NCBI RefSeq assembly: GCF_007830495.1
Contig: NZ_VLKW01000006.1
Coordinates: 306,095-370,094 of the forward strand
Source: Pseudoduganella flava
GTDB taxonomy: Bacteria > Pseudomonadota > Gammaproteobacteria > Burkholderiales > Burkholderiaceae_D
DNA length: 64,000 nucleotides
Direction of reading: 5' to 3'
The translations under genes were made by a program, and so were the position numbers. This document shows, in pieces, positions 55,388 through 63,833 of this stretch. The notes beneath the pieces were generated by a model that had not been told where the DNA came from, did not search any database, and saw only the letters and a program-made list of their open reading frames with translations. How positions within the stretch are numbered: position 1 is the first letter of the stretch; every line of letters begins with the position of its first letter.

Positions 55388-56497
55388 ATGCGATCGACAC
55401 GTAACTGGGCGGGAGCGGCATGCATCGGCGCGCTGCTGCTCGCATGCGGCAGCCGGCAGCCGCTGGTCACCGCGCCGCCGGTGCCGGCCGCCAGCGCGGA
55501 TGCCTATTACGCGCTGGGCCGGGCCGAACACGCGGCGCGCCGCTATGCGCTGGCGCGCCGGGCCTGGCAACAGGCACTGCAGCTCGACCCCGCCCACACG
55601 CAGGCCCGCAACGGCATGGCCGTGCTGCTCGCCGAGGAAGGGGACTACGCCCGCGCGATCGGGCTGTGGCGCGCGCTGGTGGACGAAGGGCGCGACCTGC
55701 CGCGCACCGAACTGGCCTTCCTGCTCGGGAACCTGGGCTATGCGTTGCACCTGCAGGGCGGGCACGACGAGGCGCTGACGATGCTGCGGAAGGCCTGCGT
55801 GCTGGACCCATACCAGCCCGCCACGTGGGAGCACCTGGCCGCCGTGCTGGAAACGCAGGGCGAGACGGACAAGGCGCTGCGGATGATGAAGCAGGCACGC
55901 ATGCTGCGCAGTCACGACATCCGCGGCGACTACGCGCTGACGGGTGCCGAGCCGCCCGCCGCGGCCGCGCAGCCGGCCGTGCAGCCAGCCGAAGCGTCGC
56001 CGTGGCCGGCTGGCCTGGCGCGCACGGAGCTGCACCAGGCGGGCGGGGTGGTCGAAGTGCGGCACGTGCCGGCGGCCGCCAGCGGCGCCGAGCCGGCGGC
56101 CGTACCGCCCGCACCGCGCGTGCCGTCCGCCCCGTCAGAGGCGACAGCCGTGGGGCTGGAGATCAGTAACGGCAATGGTGTGCGCGGCATGGCGGCCGCT
56201 TGGGCGCGCCGGCTGCGTGATGTGCAGTGGAAGAGCGTGCGGCTGACGAACGTGAAGCCGTTCGCGGTGCCCGTCACGCGGATCGAGTACCGCGACGATC
56301 CCGCCGCGCAGGCCGTGGCGCGGAGTTTGGCCGAACGCCTCGGCCTGCCGGCACCGCGGCCGGCGGCGGCCGGCGCCTCCGACCTGCGCATCGTGCTGGG
56401 CTGGGACCAGCGCGATGCGGGCGGCACGTGGGCCGCGCAGGGGAGTGCGAAAGGTAGTGCGAAAGGGTCCGCGCAGGGCGCCCGCCGGGCACCCTGA
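55388..56497 (+). CDS. tadD: TadD-like TPR lipoprotein with LytR_C domain
   Basis: A 369-residue lipoprotein (lipobox LLAC, Cys18). Three to four tetratricopeptide repeats occupy about residues 35-165 (YYALGRAEHAARRYALARRA, GNLGYALHLQGGHDEALTML, EHLAAVLETQGETDKALRMM), as in TadD, which helps assemble or localise the secretin. After a Pro/Ala-rich linker comes a LytR_C-type domain from about residue 255 (LEISNGNGVRGMAAAWARRL), usually found on cell-envelope proteins and rare on TadD. The end is a short GSAKGSAKGSAQG repeat. ATG 55388 is preferred over ATG 55370, because GGGAGAGGG lies just upstream. It is the last gene of the pilus locus, convergent with the DUF2807 gene. Confidence 0.87.
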   Translation: MRSTRNWAGAACIGALLLACGSRQPLVTAPPVPAASADAYYALGRAEHAARRYALARRAWQQALQLDPAHTQARNGMAVLLAEEGDYARAIGLWRALVDEGRDLPRTELAFLLGNLGYALHLQGGHDEALTMLRKACVLDPYQPATWEHLAAVLETQGETDKALRMMKQARMLRSHDIRGDYALTGAEPPAAAAQPAVQPAEASPWPAGLARTELHQAGGVVEVRHVPAAASGAEPAAVPPAPRVPSAPSEATAVGLEISNGNGVRGMAAAWARRLRDVQWKSVRLTNVKPFAVPVTRIEYRDDPAAQAVARSLAERLGLPAPRPAAAGASDLRIVLGWDQRDAGGTWAAQGSAKGSAKGSAQGARRAP

Positions 56498-56511
56498 CGC
56501 GAGATTGATCT

Positions 56512-57276
56512 TCAGTGCCAGTTCACGTGGCCGAGGCCGCGCGCGCTGGCGCTGCGGCTGGCCGGCTGGCCATACACGGTGGCCGAACCCAGGCCCGTCA
56601 GGCGCAGGCTGGCGGACGTCTTCGCGTAGACGGTCGCGCCGCCCAGGCCCGTCATGTCCACGTCCACGCTGTCGGCCTTGAGCTGCTGCGCATCGAGGCT
56701 GCCGACGCCGCCGAGACGGGCGCGCAGGCTGCGGCTCTCGCCGCTGACGACCATCTGGCCGGCACCGCGCAAGTTCAGGTCGACGTTCTCGGCCAGCCCC
56801 GTGTTGACGGTCATGCTGCCCGCGCCGTTCAGGTTCGCGTTCAGGTTCCGGTATTGCGACGTCATGTGCACGGCACCGGCGCCGTCGAGCGCGATGCGCA
56901 GCTTGTCGCCCGAGAAGCCCTGCACCTCGGCCGAGCCGACGCCGGCCGAGACCAGCTCGGACAGGTTGGGTAACGTCAGCTCCGCACGCAGTTGCGGCCG
57001 GCCGATGTGGATGCCCTGCAGGTCGGTGCCGATGCGCAGCGTGTCGCCGCGCTGGGTCACGATGACTTTCGGCAGGTAGCGCCGGTCGCCGGAGATGACG
57101 AGCCCCGGCTGCGCGCCGTATTTCAGCGTCAGGTCGATGACGCCATCCAGTACCACCTTCACGATGCGCGCGTCGACCGCGCGGGACTCGCTGACGATAT
57201 CGGCAGCCTGCGCGGCACCGGCCGCGTTCGCATACAGGGCAACTGCCATCATCGTTGCGTTGACAAAGCTGTTCAT
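56512..57276 (-). CDS. DUF2807 (GIN domain) secreted protein
   Basis: A 254-residue protein with a signal peptide (MMAVALYANAAGAAQA) and a right-handed beta-helix-like DUF2807 domain of short glycine-flanked strands (LNGAGSMTVNTG, LRGAGQMVVSGES, MTGLGGATVYAK, LTGLGSATVYG). Such proteins are periplasmic or outer-membrane associated and of unknown function; some occur with adhesion or envelope-stress genes. It is preceded by a 65-residue membrane protein on the same strand, 32 bases away, and is convergent with tadD (14 bases). Confidence 0.8.
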   Translation of the reverse strand: MNSFVNATMMAVALYANAAGAAQAADIVSESRAVDARIVKVVLDGVIDLTLKYGAQPGLVISGDRRYLPKVIVTQRGDTLRIGTDLQGIHIGRPQLRAELTLPNLSELVSAGVGSAEVQGFSGDKLRIALDGAGAVHMTSQYRNLNANLNGAGSMTVNTGLAENVDLNLRGAGQMVVSGESRSLRARLGGVGSLDAQQLKADSVDVDMTGLGGATVYAKTSASLRLTGLGSATVYGQPASRSASARGLGHVNWH

Positions 57277-57308
57277 CAGGGTCTCCGTCCGTGCAGGTGG
57301 CGTGGCGA

Positions 57309-57506
57309 TTACAGGGCGGCTTTTTCGGCAGCCGACAGGCGCTTCGCGGTGACCTTCACGACGGCGACCTGACCGTCGGCTGTGGCGACGATGGCGCCGC
57401 TGTCGCGGTGCTGCAGCTTGGTGACGGCGGCGGTGGCCATGCTGGTCGCGCCGATCAGCACGAGGGCGGCAACGAAGATGGTTTCCATGTGTTTGGCGAT
57501 GTTCAT
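57309..57506 (-). CDS. Small single-span membrane or secreted protein
   Basis: A 65-residue protein beginning MNIAKHMETIFVAALVLIG, with one hydrophobic segment (residues 9-27) that may be an uncleaved anchor or a signal peptide cut after ATA. The rest is short, with a basic, helical end (VTAKRLSAAEKAAL). ATG 57506 has AAGGAG 7 bases upstream, a strong sign that it is a real gene. It lies just upstream of the DUF2807 gene and is probably co-transcribed, with a TATAGT about 50 bases upstream as a possible -10. Function unknown. Confidence 0.65.
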   Translation of the reverse strand: MNIAKHMETIFVAALVLIGATSMATAAVTKLQHRDSGAIVATADGQVAVVKVTAKRLSAAEKAAL

Positions 57507-57640
57507 GATGAGCTCCTTGGGTTGTCTGGTTCGTGTTGCGATGGTTGAACTATAGACAGGCCCGCGGCGGCTCACCATCGCCGTGCGACGAACGGTGGTT
57601 TTCGCGAGATGAACTGCGGATAAGGCGGGATTTTGCTGCG

Positions 57641-57666
57641 CGCGGCGGTGCGTGGGCACCGCCGCG
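57641..57666 (-). terminator. 11-bp hairpin past the tartrate/D-malate dehydrogenase gene
   Basis: CGCGGCGGTGC pairs perfectly with GCACCGCCGCG over a 4-base loop, 10 bases beyond the stop codon. No T-run follows on the minus strand, so termination is uncertain; it may stabilise the 3' end. Confidence 0.5.
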
Positions 57667-57675
57667 ACAAGGACA

Positions 57676-58775
57676 TCAGATCAGTGCGGCGATCGCCTCG
57701 CCCATCCGCGTGGTGCTGGCCGTGCCGCGCATGTCCGGCGTGTGCGGCCCCGTGCGCAGCACCTGCTCGACCGCGGCCATGATCGCGTCGTGCGCCGCCC
57801 GATAGTCGCCCTGGCGTTCCGGCTGGGCGGCGCCAAGGAAGTCCAGCATCATCGCGCCGCTCCAGATCATCGCGACGGGGTTGGCGATGTTGCGGCCGGC
57901 GATGTCCGGCGCCGAACCGTGCACGGGCTCGAACAGCGACGGGAACTTGCGCTCCGGGTTCAGGTTGGCGGACGGCGCGATGCCGATCGTGCCCGTGCAG
58001 GCGGGCCCCAGGTCGGACAGGATGTCGCCGAACAGGTTGGAGGCCACGACGACGTCGAAGCGCTCGGGGCTCAGCACGAAGCGGGCGCACAGGATGTCGA
58101 TGTGGTACTTGTCCCACTTCACGTCCGCATACGACGGGGCGATTGCTTCCACCCGTTCGTCCCAGTACGGCATGCTGATCGAGATGCCGTTCGACTTCGT
58201 GGCCGATGTCAGGTGCTTCTTCGGCCGCGACTGCGCGAGTTCGAACGCATACTTCAGGATGCGGTCCACGCCGTGGCGCGTGAACACGGCTTCCTGGAGC
58301 ACCGTCTCGCGCTCGGTGCCTTCAAAGATCTTGCCGCCGACGGAAGAGTATTCGCCTTCGGTGTTCTCGCGCACCACGTAGAAGTCGATGTCGCCCGGCT
58401 GCTTGTTCGCCAGCGGGCACGGCACCCCCGGCATCAGCCGCACGGGGCGCAGGTTCACGTACTGGTCGAACTGGCGGCGGAACTGGATCAGCGAACCCCA
58501 CAGCGACACGTGGTCGGGCACCTTGTCCGGCCAGCCCACCGCGCCGAAATAGATCGCGTCGAAGTCCTTCAGCTGCGCGTACCAGTCCTCCGGCATCATG
58601 CGGCCGTGCTGCAGGTAGTAGTCGCAATGGGCCCAGTCGAACGTCGTGAATTCCAAGGGCAGCTCGAAGCGGTGTGCGGCCGCCTGCAGCGCGCGCAGGC
58701 CTTCCGGCATCACTTCCTGGCCGATGCCGTCGCCGGCGATGACGGCGATGCGTTGTGCGATTCGTTGTTTTTCAT
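57676..58775 (-). pseudogene. Tartrate/D-malate dehydrogenase gene with an apparent 1-base frameshift near the start
   Basis: The body is an intact isopropylmalate-dehydrogenase-like enzyme of the tartrate dehydrogenase/D-malate decarboxylating group: YVVRENTEGEYSSVGGKI, the catalytic-lysine region TSATKSNGIS, FDVVVASNLFGDILSDLG and FEPVHGSAPDIAG. The nucleotide-binding start RIAVIAGDGIGQEVMPEGL is also encoded, but the ATG with a GGGAGA ribosome site (58775) is in another frame and stops after 21 codons at 58710. Adding one A to the five-A run (58772-58768) gives a normal N-terminus, MKKQRIAQRIAVIAGDG. No standard start codon exists in frame upstream. The short frame ends in TGATG, so restart at the internal ATG is possible but would lose the first strand of the fold. 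It is divergent from a DmlR-like regulator. Confidence 0.8.
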
Positions 58776-58861
58776 GATGGTCTCCCGGTTGAATGAGACA
58801 AGGATAATGTGTGCGGTTGCGTTTACAATCACCTGACTCGTTACTTCATCATGCACGAATC

Positions 58862-59761
58862 GTGAACGATCTTCCGCTGCTGGACGATCTGCGCCTGTTC
58901 TGCGCGATTGTCCGCCATAAGAGCTTTGCCGCGACCGCCCGCGCACTCGGGGTGTCGAACGCCTATGTCAGCAAGCGCCTCGGCATCCTGGAGGAGACGA
59001 TGCAGGCGCGCCTGCTGCACCGGACCACCCGCACCACGGCGCTGACGGAACAGGGCCAGGTCGTGCACGGCTGGGCTCTGCGCATCCTGGAAGACGTCGA
59101 GCAGATGGCGGAGGCCGTATCGACGGAGCAGATGGCGCCGTCCGGCCTGCTGCGCATCTGCACCAGCTCCGGTTTCGGCCGCAACCGCGTATCGCCGGCA
59201 CTGTCCGCGCTCGCGCTGCGCTACCCTGCGCTGGAAATCCAGCTGGAGCTGCTCGACCGCGCCGTCGACCTGATCGGTGAGGATTTTCACCTCGACATCC
59301 GTGTCGGCCAGGCGCACGAGCCGCACCTGATTTCACGCCGTATCGCCCGCAACGCACGCGTGCTGTGCGCCGCGCCGGCCTACCTGGAACGGCACGGCAT
59401 GCCCGCCACGCTGGCCGCGCTGGCGGCGCACCGCTGCATCGTGATCCGCGAGCGCCACGAGGAGTTCGGCCGCTGGACCTTGCAAGGGCCACGCGGGCCG
59501 GAAACCGTGAAGGTCGGCGGCCCGCTGTCGGCCGCCAACGGCGAAGTGGTGCACCAGTGGGCGCTGGACGGCCACGGCATCATCCTGCGCTCGCTGTGGG
59601 ACGTGGGGCCGGCGCTGGCACGGGGTGCGCTGGTGCGCGTGCTGCCGGACTACGAGCAACCGGCGGACGTGTGGGCGATCTATCCATCGCGCCTGTCGAC
59701 GTCGGCGAAGCTGCGCGTTTGCGTTGAGTTCCTCGAAGAGTGGCTGGCACGGCACCGCTGA
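58862..59761 (+). CDS. LysR-family regulator, DmlR-like
   Basis: A 299-residue LysR-type regulator. GTG 58862 gives MNDLPLLDDLRLFCAIVRHK, the expected beginning of the winged HTH (AATARALGVSNAYVSKRLGI); a nearby ATG at 58851 stops after four codons. The effector domain starts near residue 90 (SGLLRICTSSGFGRNRVSP). It is divergent from the tartrate/D-malate dehydrogenase gene over an 86-base gap, the same arrangement as dmlR with dmlA in E. coli, so it probably activates that gene in response to D-malate or tartrate. The convergent neighbour is a TonB receptor, 7 bases away. Confidence 0.85.
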   Translation: MNDLPLLDDLRLFCAIVRHKSFAATARALGVSNAYVSKRLGILEETMQARLLHRTTRTTALTEQGQVVHGWALRILEDVEQMAEAVSTEQMAPSGLLRICTSSGFGRNRVSPALSALALRYPALEIQLELLDRAVDLIGEDFHLDIRVGQAHEPHLISRRIARNARVLCAAPAYLERHGMPATLAALAAHRCIVIRERHEEFGRWTLQGPRGPETVKVGGPLSAANGEVVHQWALDGHGIILRSLWDVGPALARGALVRVLPDYEQPADVWAIYPSRLSTSAKLRVCVEFLEEWLARHR

Positions 59762-59768
59762 GACGTGC

Positions 59769-61853
59769 TCACAGCGGCACTTCCGCCGCCAGGCGCAGCG
59801 TGCGGCCGCCGCTCGTCACCGTGGCGCGGCGCACGGCCGTGGCGCCGTCATCGAAGCGCAGCACGTCGTACGGCGTGGCGTTCAACAGGTCCGTGCCGGT
59901 CAGGCGCAGCGTAACGCCGTGGCCGGCCTGCCAGCTGGCGTACGCGGTCAACTGCCGCAGCGTGCCCCGCTCGCGCCATTGCGTGGCCGACGTGCGGGCC
60001 GTGCCGGCCCCCTGCACGTTCCAGTTGAACCCCGCCGTGGTGCCGGACCCGAAACGGTAGTCGAGGCCCGCGTTTGCCACCAGCGGCGTCTGTTCGCCCA
60101 GGCGATTGCCGGGGCCCGCGACCGCCTTCACGTCCGACCAGTTGCGCGCCAGCGTGAAACGGGCCGACGCCTGCTTGCTCAGGTTGAAGCGCCCGTCCAG
60201 TTCCACGCCGCGGGTGCTGGCGCGGCCGCCGTTGCCGGGCATTGTGACCCACTGGCTGCCGTCCCGGAACAGCTGCTGCAGGATGACGTCGGCGATGCGG
60301 CGCCCGTAAGCCGACACGCTCAGCATCGCATTGCCGGCGAAGTACCGTTCATAGGCCGCGTCGATACCCCAGGCCAGCTCCGGCCGCAGCGCCGGGTTGC
60401 CTTGCGCGTCAGGATTCGTGGGCCCGTTGGCGTTGTTGACCGTGTAGCGGCGCGGCATCAGGTCACGGGTCTCGGGTGCCTTGTAGCTGCGCGTCAGCGC
60501 TACGCGCATCTGGTCGCGGCTGTCCGGGATCCTCCACAGCAGATGTCCGACGGGACTCCACACGGCGGCCTGGCTGGCGACGCGCTCCATGGTGCGGCCG
60601 GCCGTCGTGGTCCGCAAGCCTTCCCAGCGCAAGCCCAGATAGAGGTCGAGCGCCGGCACGGGCGACCATTCGTCCTGCGCATACAGCGCCAGCCGCCGCA
60701 CGCGCGCCGCGTAGCGCTGGTCGCGGTCGCCGAGCGGCGCGCCGGCCGCATCGGCATCCTGCTGCAGGCGCGTCTCGGCCCGCCGCGCAACGGTGCCGTC
60801 CCAGCCGGCGCTCAAGGCGTGGTGGGGCGTGCCGCCGAAGCGCAGCTTGCCGCTGCTGCCGGCGTTGTCGTCGCCCGCCGTCGAGAGCACGCGGCGCTGC
60901 CACAGCGGCGTGTCGCCGGCGTCGCTGCCGATGAAACGGTAGTCGCTGCGGCGCCGGTTGTGCGCCACGTTCAATTTCCATTCGAGGCGTACGTCCTCGC
61001 CCGGCCGGTGCGTGCCGGTGACGTCGCTGCGCGCCTGCGTGGTGCGCGCGTTCGACGCGTAGCCGTTGTGGGGGTACGCGCTGGGATCGCCCCACAGCGT
61101 GATTTCCCGCGCGCTGCCGCCGTTTTCGCTGCGCAGCAGGTCCAGCAAGCCTTGCCAGGCGAGCGTCGTGTCGGTGGATTTCCACGTCATGCGCGGCGTC
61201 AGCGCAGCCCGCTCGGTGACGGCGGCGTTGCGTTCGGCCGTGATGCGCTCGCCGTCCGGCGCCTCCTCTGTAACGGTGTCGTGCAGTGCGCGGCGCGTGC
61301 GGGCCAGCTGCGCGGCCAGCGTGCCGGACCAGGTGTCGCCGGGGCGTGCCAGGTCCAGCGTCGCCGTGGGCGACCAGCCTGCGGCGCTGCGTTCGGCCGC
61401 CACCGTGGCGGACGTGCGCCAGCGTGGCGCGGCCTTGCGCAGCACGATGTTGATGCTGCCGGCGATGCCCTGCGTGCTGCTGTCAGCGCTGGCGCTCTTC
61501 AGGATTTCGATGCGTTCGATCAGCTCGGGTGCGAGGCTGTCGGGCAGGAAGCCCGGTGGCGCGGGCGTGCCGTCGATGAGGAACTGCGTGCGGCCGCCAC
61601 CCAGGCCGCGCAATTGCACCTGGCCGCCGTTGATGGCGATGCCGGGCTGGCGCCGCAGCACGTCGGCCACGCTGACGTCGCCGTAGCGCACCAGTTCATC
61701 GCGGCCGACGACGATGCGGCCGGCGCCGTCGTCGCGCCGTTGTTGTTGCGCCCCGGCGGCCTTCACCTCCACGCGGGCGATGTCATCGGCGGCGTGCGCG
61801 GCGCCGATCAAGAGGGGCAGGGACAGGCAAAGAGTCGGGTAAACGCGTGGCAT
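59769..61853 (-). CDS. TonB-dependent receptor (second)
   Basis: A 694-residue outer-membrane TonB-dependent transporter. A signal peptide (YPTLCLSLPLLIGAAHA) is followed by the plug domain (VADVLRRQPGIAINGGQVQL, GGGRTQFLIDGTPAP, PELIERIEILKSASADSST, GSINIVLRKA) and a beta-barrel. It is smaller than siderophore receptors and ends in Leu (LAAEVPL) rather than the usual aromatic residue, which could weaken barrel assembly. Its ligand is unknown. It is divergent from a LytS-like kinase gene, 124 bases away; receptor and two-component pair may be linked, but nothing in the sequence proves it. Confidence 0.87.
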   Translation of the reverse strand: MPRVYPTLCLSLPLLIGAAHAADDIARVEVKAAGAQQQRRDDGAGRIVVGRDELVRYGDVSVADVLRRQPGIAINGGQVQLRGLGGGRTQFLIDGTPAPPGFLPDSLAPELIERIEILKSASADSSTQGIAGSINIVLRKAAPRWRTSATVAAERSAAGWSPTATLDLARPGDTWSGTLAAQLARTRRALHDTVTEEAPDGERITAERNAAVTERAALTPRMTWKSTDTTLAWQGLLDLLRSENGGSAREITLWGDPSAYPHNGYASNARTTQARSDVTGTHRPGEDVRLEWKLNVAHNRRRSDYRFIGSDAGDTPLWQRRVLSTAGDDNAGSSGKLRFGGTPHHALSAGWDGTVARRAETRLQQDADAAGAPLGDRDQRYAARVRRLALYAQDEWSPVPALDLYLGLRWEGLRTTTAGRTMERVASQAAVWSPVGHLLWRIPDSRDQMRVALTRSYKAPETRDLMPRRYTVNNANGPTNPDAQGNPALRPELAWGIDAAYERYFAGNAMLSVSAYGRRIADVILQQLFRDGSQWVTMPGNGGRASTRGVELDGRFNLSKQASARFTLARNWSDVKAVAGPGNRLGEQTPLVANAGLDYRFGSGTTAGFNWNVQGAGTARTSATQWRERGTLRQLTAYASWQAGHGVTLRLTGTDLLNATPYDVLRFDDGATAVRRATVTSGGRTLRLAAEVPL

Positions 61854-61963
61854 GGCAGTGGTTGGAAGTGACGACGACGCGGATTATTGGCGGCCCGGCG
61901 GCACCCGCGGGGACGAGTGTGACGAACGCGGACACCTGGAGGACGAACGGGAAAAGGCGCTGC

Positions 61964-61969
61964 TATACT
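61964..61969 (+). promoter_or_regulatory. -10 element TATACT just before the kinase gene
   Basis: TATACT ends 8 bases before the ATG at 61978, so transcription would begin at or within a base or two of the start codon, giving a leaderless or nearly leaderless mRNA. No strong -35 is visible 17 bases upstream (GGACGA), and no ribosome site precedes the ATG. Confidence 0.4.
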
Positions 61970-61977
61970 GCCCCGCC

Positions 61978-63081
61978 ATGAAACCGCCGCTGACCTTACC
62001 CTCTTCCTGGCCGCTGTGGCTGCGCCTGCTGGCGATCCATTTTGGGTTGTGGACTTTGCTGTGCGCGGTCGCCGGCCTCACCACGTACGGCGATGCCGCG
62101 CACCATGGCGACACGCGCAGCTATTGGCAGATGACCTTCGGGTGGTGGTGCGGTTACGCGGTGATGATCGTGCAGAGCGCGTTGCTGCACCTGGTGTATC
62201 TGCGCCGCCCGCAGTGGCTGGTCACGACGGGCCGCCTCGTTGCCGGCTACGCATTGTTCGTGGCGCTGTGCTGGCCCGTCGCGATGCTGGGGCTGGCCCT
62301 GCGCCGCTGCGTCAAGCTCGACCTGGCGCCGACGCTGCCGAACGCGTGGCACTACTGGATCAGCATGGACAAGTTCGAATGGTTCGTCGTGTTCGTGCTG
62401 CTGACGATGGCCTATGGTGCCGTCGTGGCCCGGCTGCTGTGGCGTGCGCACCGGCGCCATGCGGACGAACTGGCCCAGGCCAGGCTGTCGCTGGAGCGCC
62501 AGCGCCTGGCCGCGCTGCGCGGCCAGCTCGAACCGCATTTCATGTTCAACACCTTGAGTGCCATCAGCGCGATGGTGCGCACGGACGACAAGCCGCTCGC
62601 CCTCGATGGCCTGGAACGGCTCGGCGACCTGCTGCAGTATGCATTGACCAGCAGCGAGCGGGACTGGGTCGGCATGGACGAGGAGCTGGCATTCGTCCAC
62701 CATTACCTGGATTTGCAGGGCCTGCGCTTCGGCCCGCGCCTGCGCGTGCGCATCGATGGCGCGCACCTGCTGGACGACGGCATCGAATGCCCGCCGATGC
62801 TGCTGCAGCCGCTGGTGGAAAATGCGCTGCGCCACGATCTCGAATGCCATGAGGACGACAGCGACATCGCCGTCACGTTCGCCCGTACCGCCGACCGCCT
62901 GACGATCGACGTGTCGAACCCGATCAGTCCCCATGCGGCGCCGCAGGCCGGCCTGGGCATCGGCCTGCGCGGCATCGAGGCGCGCCTGCGCCTGGCCTAC
63001 GGCGAACGCGCGTCGCTCGTCACGGCGCGAACGGACGGGCGTTTCGTGGCGCGCCTGTCGCTGCCGTGGGCAGCCGCATGA
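61978..63081 (+). CDS. LytS/AlgZ-family sensor histidine kinase
   Basis: A 367-residue membrane kinase of the HPK8/LytS type. Four hydrophobic segments span residues 15-160 or so (LRLLAIHFGLWTLLCAVAG, FVVFVLLTMAYGAVVARLL), followed by the His_kinase domain with LRGQLEPHFMFNTLSAISAM (the phosphorylated His lies in PHFMFN) and a compact HATPase domain (MLLQPLVENALRHDL, GLGIGLRGIEARLRL). The N box and G boxes are intact. ATG 61978 lacks a ribosome site but is immediately preceded by a -10; upstream in-frame codons are unlike the family. It overlaps the LytTR regulator gene by 4 bases. Confidence 0.9.
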   Translation: MKPPLTLPSSWPLWLRLLAIHFGLWTLLCAVAGLTTYGDAAHHGDTRSYWQMTFGWWCGYAVMIVQSALLHLVYLRRPQWLVTTGRLVAGYALFVALCWPVAMLGLALRRCVKLDLAPTLPNAWHYWISMDKFEWFVVFVLLTMAYGAVVARLLWRAHRRHADELAQARLSLERQRLAALRGQLEPHFMFNTLSAISAMVRTDDKPLALDGLERLGDLLQYALTSSERDWVGMDEELAFVHHYLDLQGLRFGPRLRVRIDGAHLLDDGIECPPMLLQPLVENALRHDLECHEDDSDIAVTFARTADRLTIDVSNPISPHAAPQAGLGIGLRGIEARLRLAYGERASLVTARTDGRFVARLSLPWAAA

Positions 63082-63833
63082 GCGGCGCGCTGCGGGTACT
63101 GATCGTCGACGACGAAGCCCATGCCCGCACCAACCTGCGGCTGGCGCTGGCGGCGTTGCCGGGCGGGGTCGTCGCTGCCGAATGCGCCGGTGCCGCGGCA
63201 GCACGCGCGTTCCTCGCCACCGATCATGCGGACATCGTGCTGCTGGACGTGCAGATGCCGGTGGAGTCGGGCCTCGATTTCGCCCGTGAGCTGAGCCGGC
63301 AGCCGCTGCCGCCGCTGGTGGTGTTCGTGACCGCGCATCGCGGCCATGCGCTCGATGCATTCGACGCGCACGCGCTCGACTACCTCGTCAAGCCCGTCAA
63401 CGAACAGCGGCTGCGGCAGGCGCTGGAGCGTGCCGCGCAGCTGCTCGAGCAACGCGCCGCGTACACGCAGGCGCTGCGGCGGTTCGTCGATCCCGCGCCC
63501 GGATGGTGGACGGAAGTGGTGGTGCGGTCGGTGGGGCGGATGGACCGCGTCGACCTGGCCGACGTGCGCTGGATCGAGGCGGCCGGCAACTACGTCGAAC
63601 TGCACGTGGCCGAGCGCACCTGGCTGCATCGCAGCACGCTGGCCGAGCTGGAAGCGCACCTGGATCCGGCGCAGTTCCTGCGCATCCACCGGCGCATCCT
63701 CGTGCGGCGCGCGGAGATGGCGGCACTGCGCCAGGTACAGGAGGGCAGCTGGATTCTCACGCTGCGCGGCGGCGGCGAGCTGCCCGTCAGCGAGCGCCAC
63801 GTGGCCGCGGCGAAGGGGGCGCTCGGCGCTTAA
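63078..63833 (+). CDS. LytTR-family response regulator
   Basis: A 251-residue response regulator paired with the upstream kinase. The receiver domain (1-115) begins LRVLIVDDEAHARTNLRL, with phospho-acceptor Asp in IVLLDVQMPVESGLD and the switch Lys in DYLVKPVNEQRL. The LytTR DNA-binding domain follows from about residue 145 (VRWIEAAGNYVELHVAERTW, FLRIHRRILVRRAEMAAL). ATG 63078 is inside the kinase stop (ATGA). It overlaps the convergent downstream gene by 3 bases at the stop codons. Targets are unknown; LytTR sites are typically direct repeats about 10 bp apart. Confidence 0.92.
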   Translation: MSGALRVLIVDDEAHARTNLRLALAALPGGVVAAECAGAAAARAFLATDHADIVLLDVQMPVESGLDFARELSRQPLPPLVVFVTAHRGHALDAFDAHALDYLVKPVNEQRLRQALERAAQLLEQRAAYTQALRRFVDPAPGWWTEVVVRSVGRMDRVDLADVRWIEAAGNYVELHVAERTWLHRSTLAELEAHLDPAQFLRIHRRILVRRAEMAALRQVQEGSWILTLRGGGELPVSERHVAAAKGALGA

